A DNA stretch of 64,000 bases from Prosapia bicincta (lineage: Eukaryota > Arthropoda > Insecta > Hemiptera > Cercopidae). The translations under genes and the position numbers were made by a program. The notes under the pieces are model-generated. The model was not told the origin of the DNA. It worked only from the letters and a program-made list of their open reading frames with translations, and searched no databases. Below, one piece after another: positions 63,071 to 64,000 of the stretch; the stretch's first letter is position 1; every line of letters starts with the position of its first letter. The stretch is from the NCBI GenBank assembly GCA_036971475.1, contig JBAIZL010000063.1, forward strand, positions 1,965,790 to 2,029,789, written 5' to 3'.

Positions 63071-64000
63071 TACCTACTATGTACAGCATTGTTACTTATA
63101 AAGCCCATGGCAGGTACTTACTATGTTCATGATTGTTACTTAGTGAGTACATGACTGATACCTACTATGTACAGCGGTCTTACTTATTCAGCCCATGGCA
63201 GTTACTTACTATGTTCATGATTGTTACTTAGTAAGTACAATACTATTACCTACTATGTACAGCATTGTTACTTATAAAGCCCATGGCAGTTACTTTGTTC
63301 ATGTTTGTTACTTAGTAAGTACAGTACTGTTACCTACTATGTACAGCATTGTTACCTATAAAGCCCATGCCAGTTACTATTTTCATTATTGTTACTTAGT
63401 AAGTACAGGACTGCTACCTACTATGTACAGCATTGTTACTTATAGAGCCCATGGCAGTTACTTCCTATGTTCATGATTGTTACTTAGTAAGTACAGCACT
63501 ATTACCAACTATGTACAGCATTGTTACTTATAAAGCCCAAAGCAGTTACTATGTTCATGCTTGTTTCTTAGTAAGTACATGATGGTTACCTACTATGTAC
63601 AGCATTGTTACTTATAAAGCCCATGGCAGTTACTTACTATGTTCATGATTGTAACTTAGTAAGTACATGACGGTTACCTACTATGTACAGCATTGTTACT
63701 TACAAAGCCTATGGCAGTTACTTACTATGTTCATGATTTTTACTTAGTGAGTACATGACTGTAACCTACTATGTACAGCATTGTTATTTATAAAGCCCAT
63801 GGCAAGTACTATGTTCGTGATTGTTACTTAGTAAGTACATGATTGTTACCTACTATGTACAGCATTGTTACTTACTAAGCCCTTGGCAGTTACTTACTAC
63901 GTTCATGATTGTTACTTAGTAAGTACAGGACTATTACCTACTTTGTACAGCATTGTTACTTATAGAGCCCATGGCAGTTACTTACTATGTTCATGATTGG

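Larger units (their letters stand above)
1..64000. repeat. Uninterrupted 88-bp satellite array filling the window
   Basis: The whole window is head-to-tail copies of one 88-bp monomer, all in the same orientation, with landmark strings such as CCATGGCAGTTACTTA and CTACTATGTACAGCATTG recurring about every 88 bp. I found no unique insert, transposon end, poly-A tail, target-site duplication, rRNA, tRNA or gene-length open frame on either strand. The consensus is about 35% GC. Monomers differ by a few substitutions and 4-bp indels, and many variants recur in fixed order, so this is a higher-order repeat array and not a random monomer mix. Tandem arrays of this size without genes are typical of eukaryotic constitutive heterochromatin. 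I do not recognise the family and cannot name the organism or chromosomal location. Confidence 0.97.
45116..64000. repeat. Terminal rearranged HOR region, no landmark monomer
   Basis: This stretch begins as a third copy of the ~7-kb unit. It then loses two monomers (46322), gains a 2080-bp duplication, gains a single monomer near 51240, and passes into a ~6.5-kb duplicated segment that runs off the window. The exact landmark monomer does not reappear. The 56.6-58.6-kb part carries many private changes and has no close partner in the window. Confidence 0.7.
58671..64000. repeat. ~6.5-kb duplication, copy 2 (cut by window end)
   Basis: Collinear with 52164 to about 56537, and still matching at the last base: TCATGATTGG at the window end corresponds to the unusual GATTGGTTC near 56533. 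It contains two additions not in copy 1: two monomers near 60400-60580 and a 780-bp tandem duplication. Confidence 0.8.

Noticed and set aside
1..64000. CRISPR array
   Set aside because: The units are contiguous and the would-be spacers are themselves repeats; no cas genes.
1..64000. Telomeric or subtelomeric simple repeat
   Set aside because: No TTAGGG, TTTAGGG or TTAGG runs; TTAG occurs only inside the 88-bp monomer.
1..64000. Transposon-derived or rDNA spacer origin
   Set aside because: No terminal inverted repeats, target duplications, polymerase fragments or rRNA segments were seen.

Overview
The window is one uninterrupted eukaryotic-type satellite DNA array with no recognisable gene, RNA gene, transposon or unique-sequence island. 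Every stretch I read, from base 1 to base 64000, is a variant of one 88-bp monomer in a single orientation. There are roughly 730 monomers, and the consensus is about 35% GC. I do not recognise the family, so I assign no species. Array length, the absence of coding sequence and nested higher-order repeats point to a eukaryotic centromeric, pericentromeric or other heterochromatic block. That location is inference, not something the sequence shows.

The monomer has its own hierarchy. It consists of two 44-bp halves (A and B, 34 of 44 positions equal in the consensus). Each half consists of two diverged 22-bp units, all four starting GTTAC. Half A carries TATAAAGCCC and CCATGG. Half B carries a 13-bp dyad (TACTTAGTAAGTA), the inverted pair GTACAT/ATGTAC, and GGTTACC between them. 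Length variants are mostly 84 bp (a 4-bp loss at one hot spot in half A), plus occasional 87-, 89- and 92-bp forms and one 44-bp truncated form.

Above the monomer, distinct variant monomers recur in fixed order, giving higher-order repeats (HORs). One landmark monomer (TATACAGCCC with a TTTTT tract) starts blocks at 1, 5597, 10374, 15965, 17957, 23548, 31012, 38161 and 45116. Block lengths are 5596, 4777, 5591, 1992, 5591, 7464, 7149 and 6955 bp. The left third (1-25 kb) uses a ~5.6-kb plan, within a 7583-bp tandem duplication (about 9.88-17.46 kb and 17.46-25.04 kb). The middle holds a 2345-bp unit repeated two to three times (about 24.2-29.7 kb). Next come successive copies of a ~7-kb unit (30.6-37.8, 37.8-44.7, then 44.7 kb onward), the last with a nested 2080-bp duplication (46.3-50.3 kb). 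The right end holds a ~6.5-kb duplication (52.16-58.67 kb and 58.67 kb to the edge), itself containing a 780-bp tandem duplication (61.5-63.1 kb).

No genes act together here. The biology on view is array turnover: unequal exchange and duplication at scales of 4, 22, 44, 88, 176, 780, 2080, 2345, ~7000 and 7583 bp. The short open frames (65-96 codons) come from repeat arithmetic and are not supported as genes. All comparisons were made by eye, so boundaries given as approximate can shift within the local homology.
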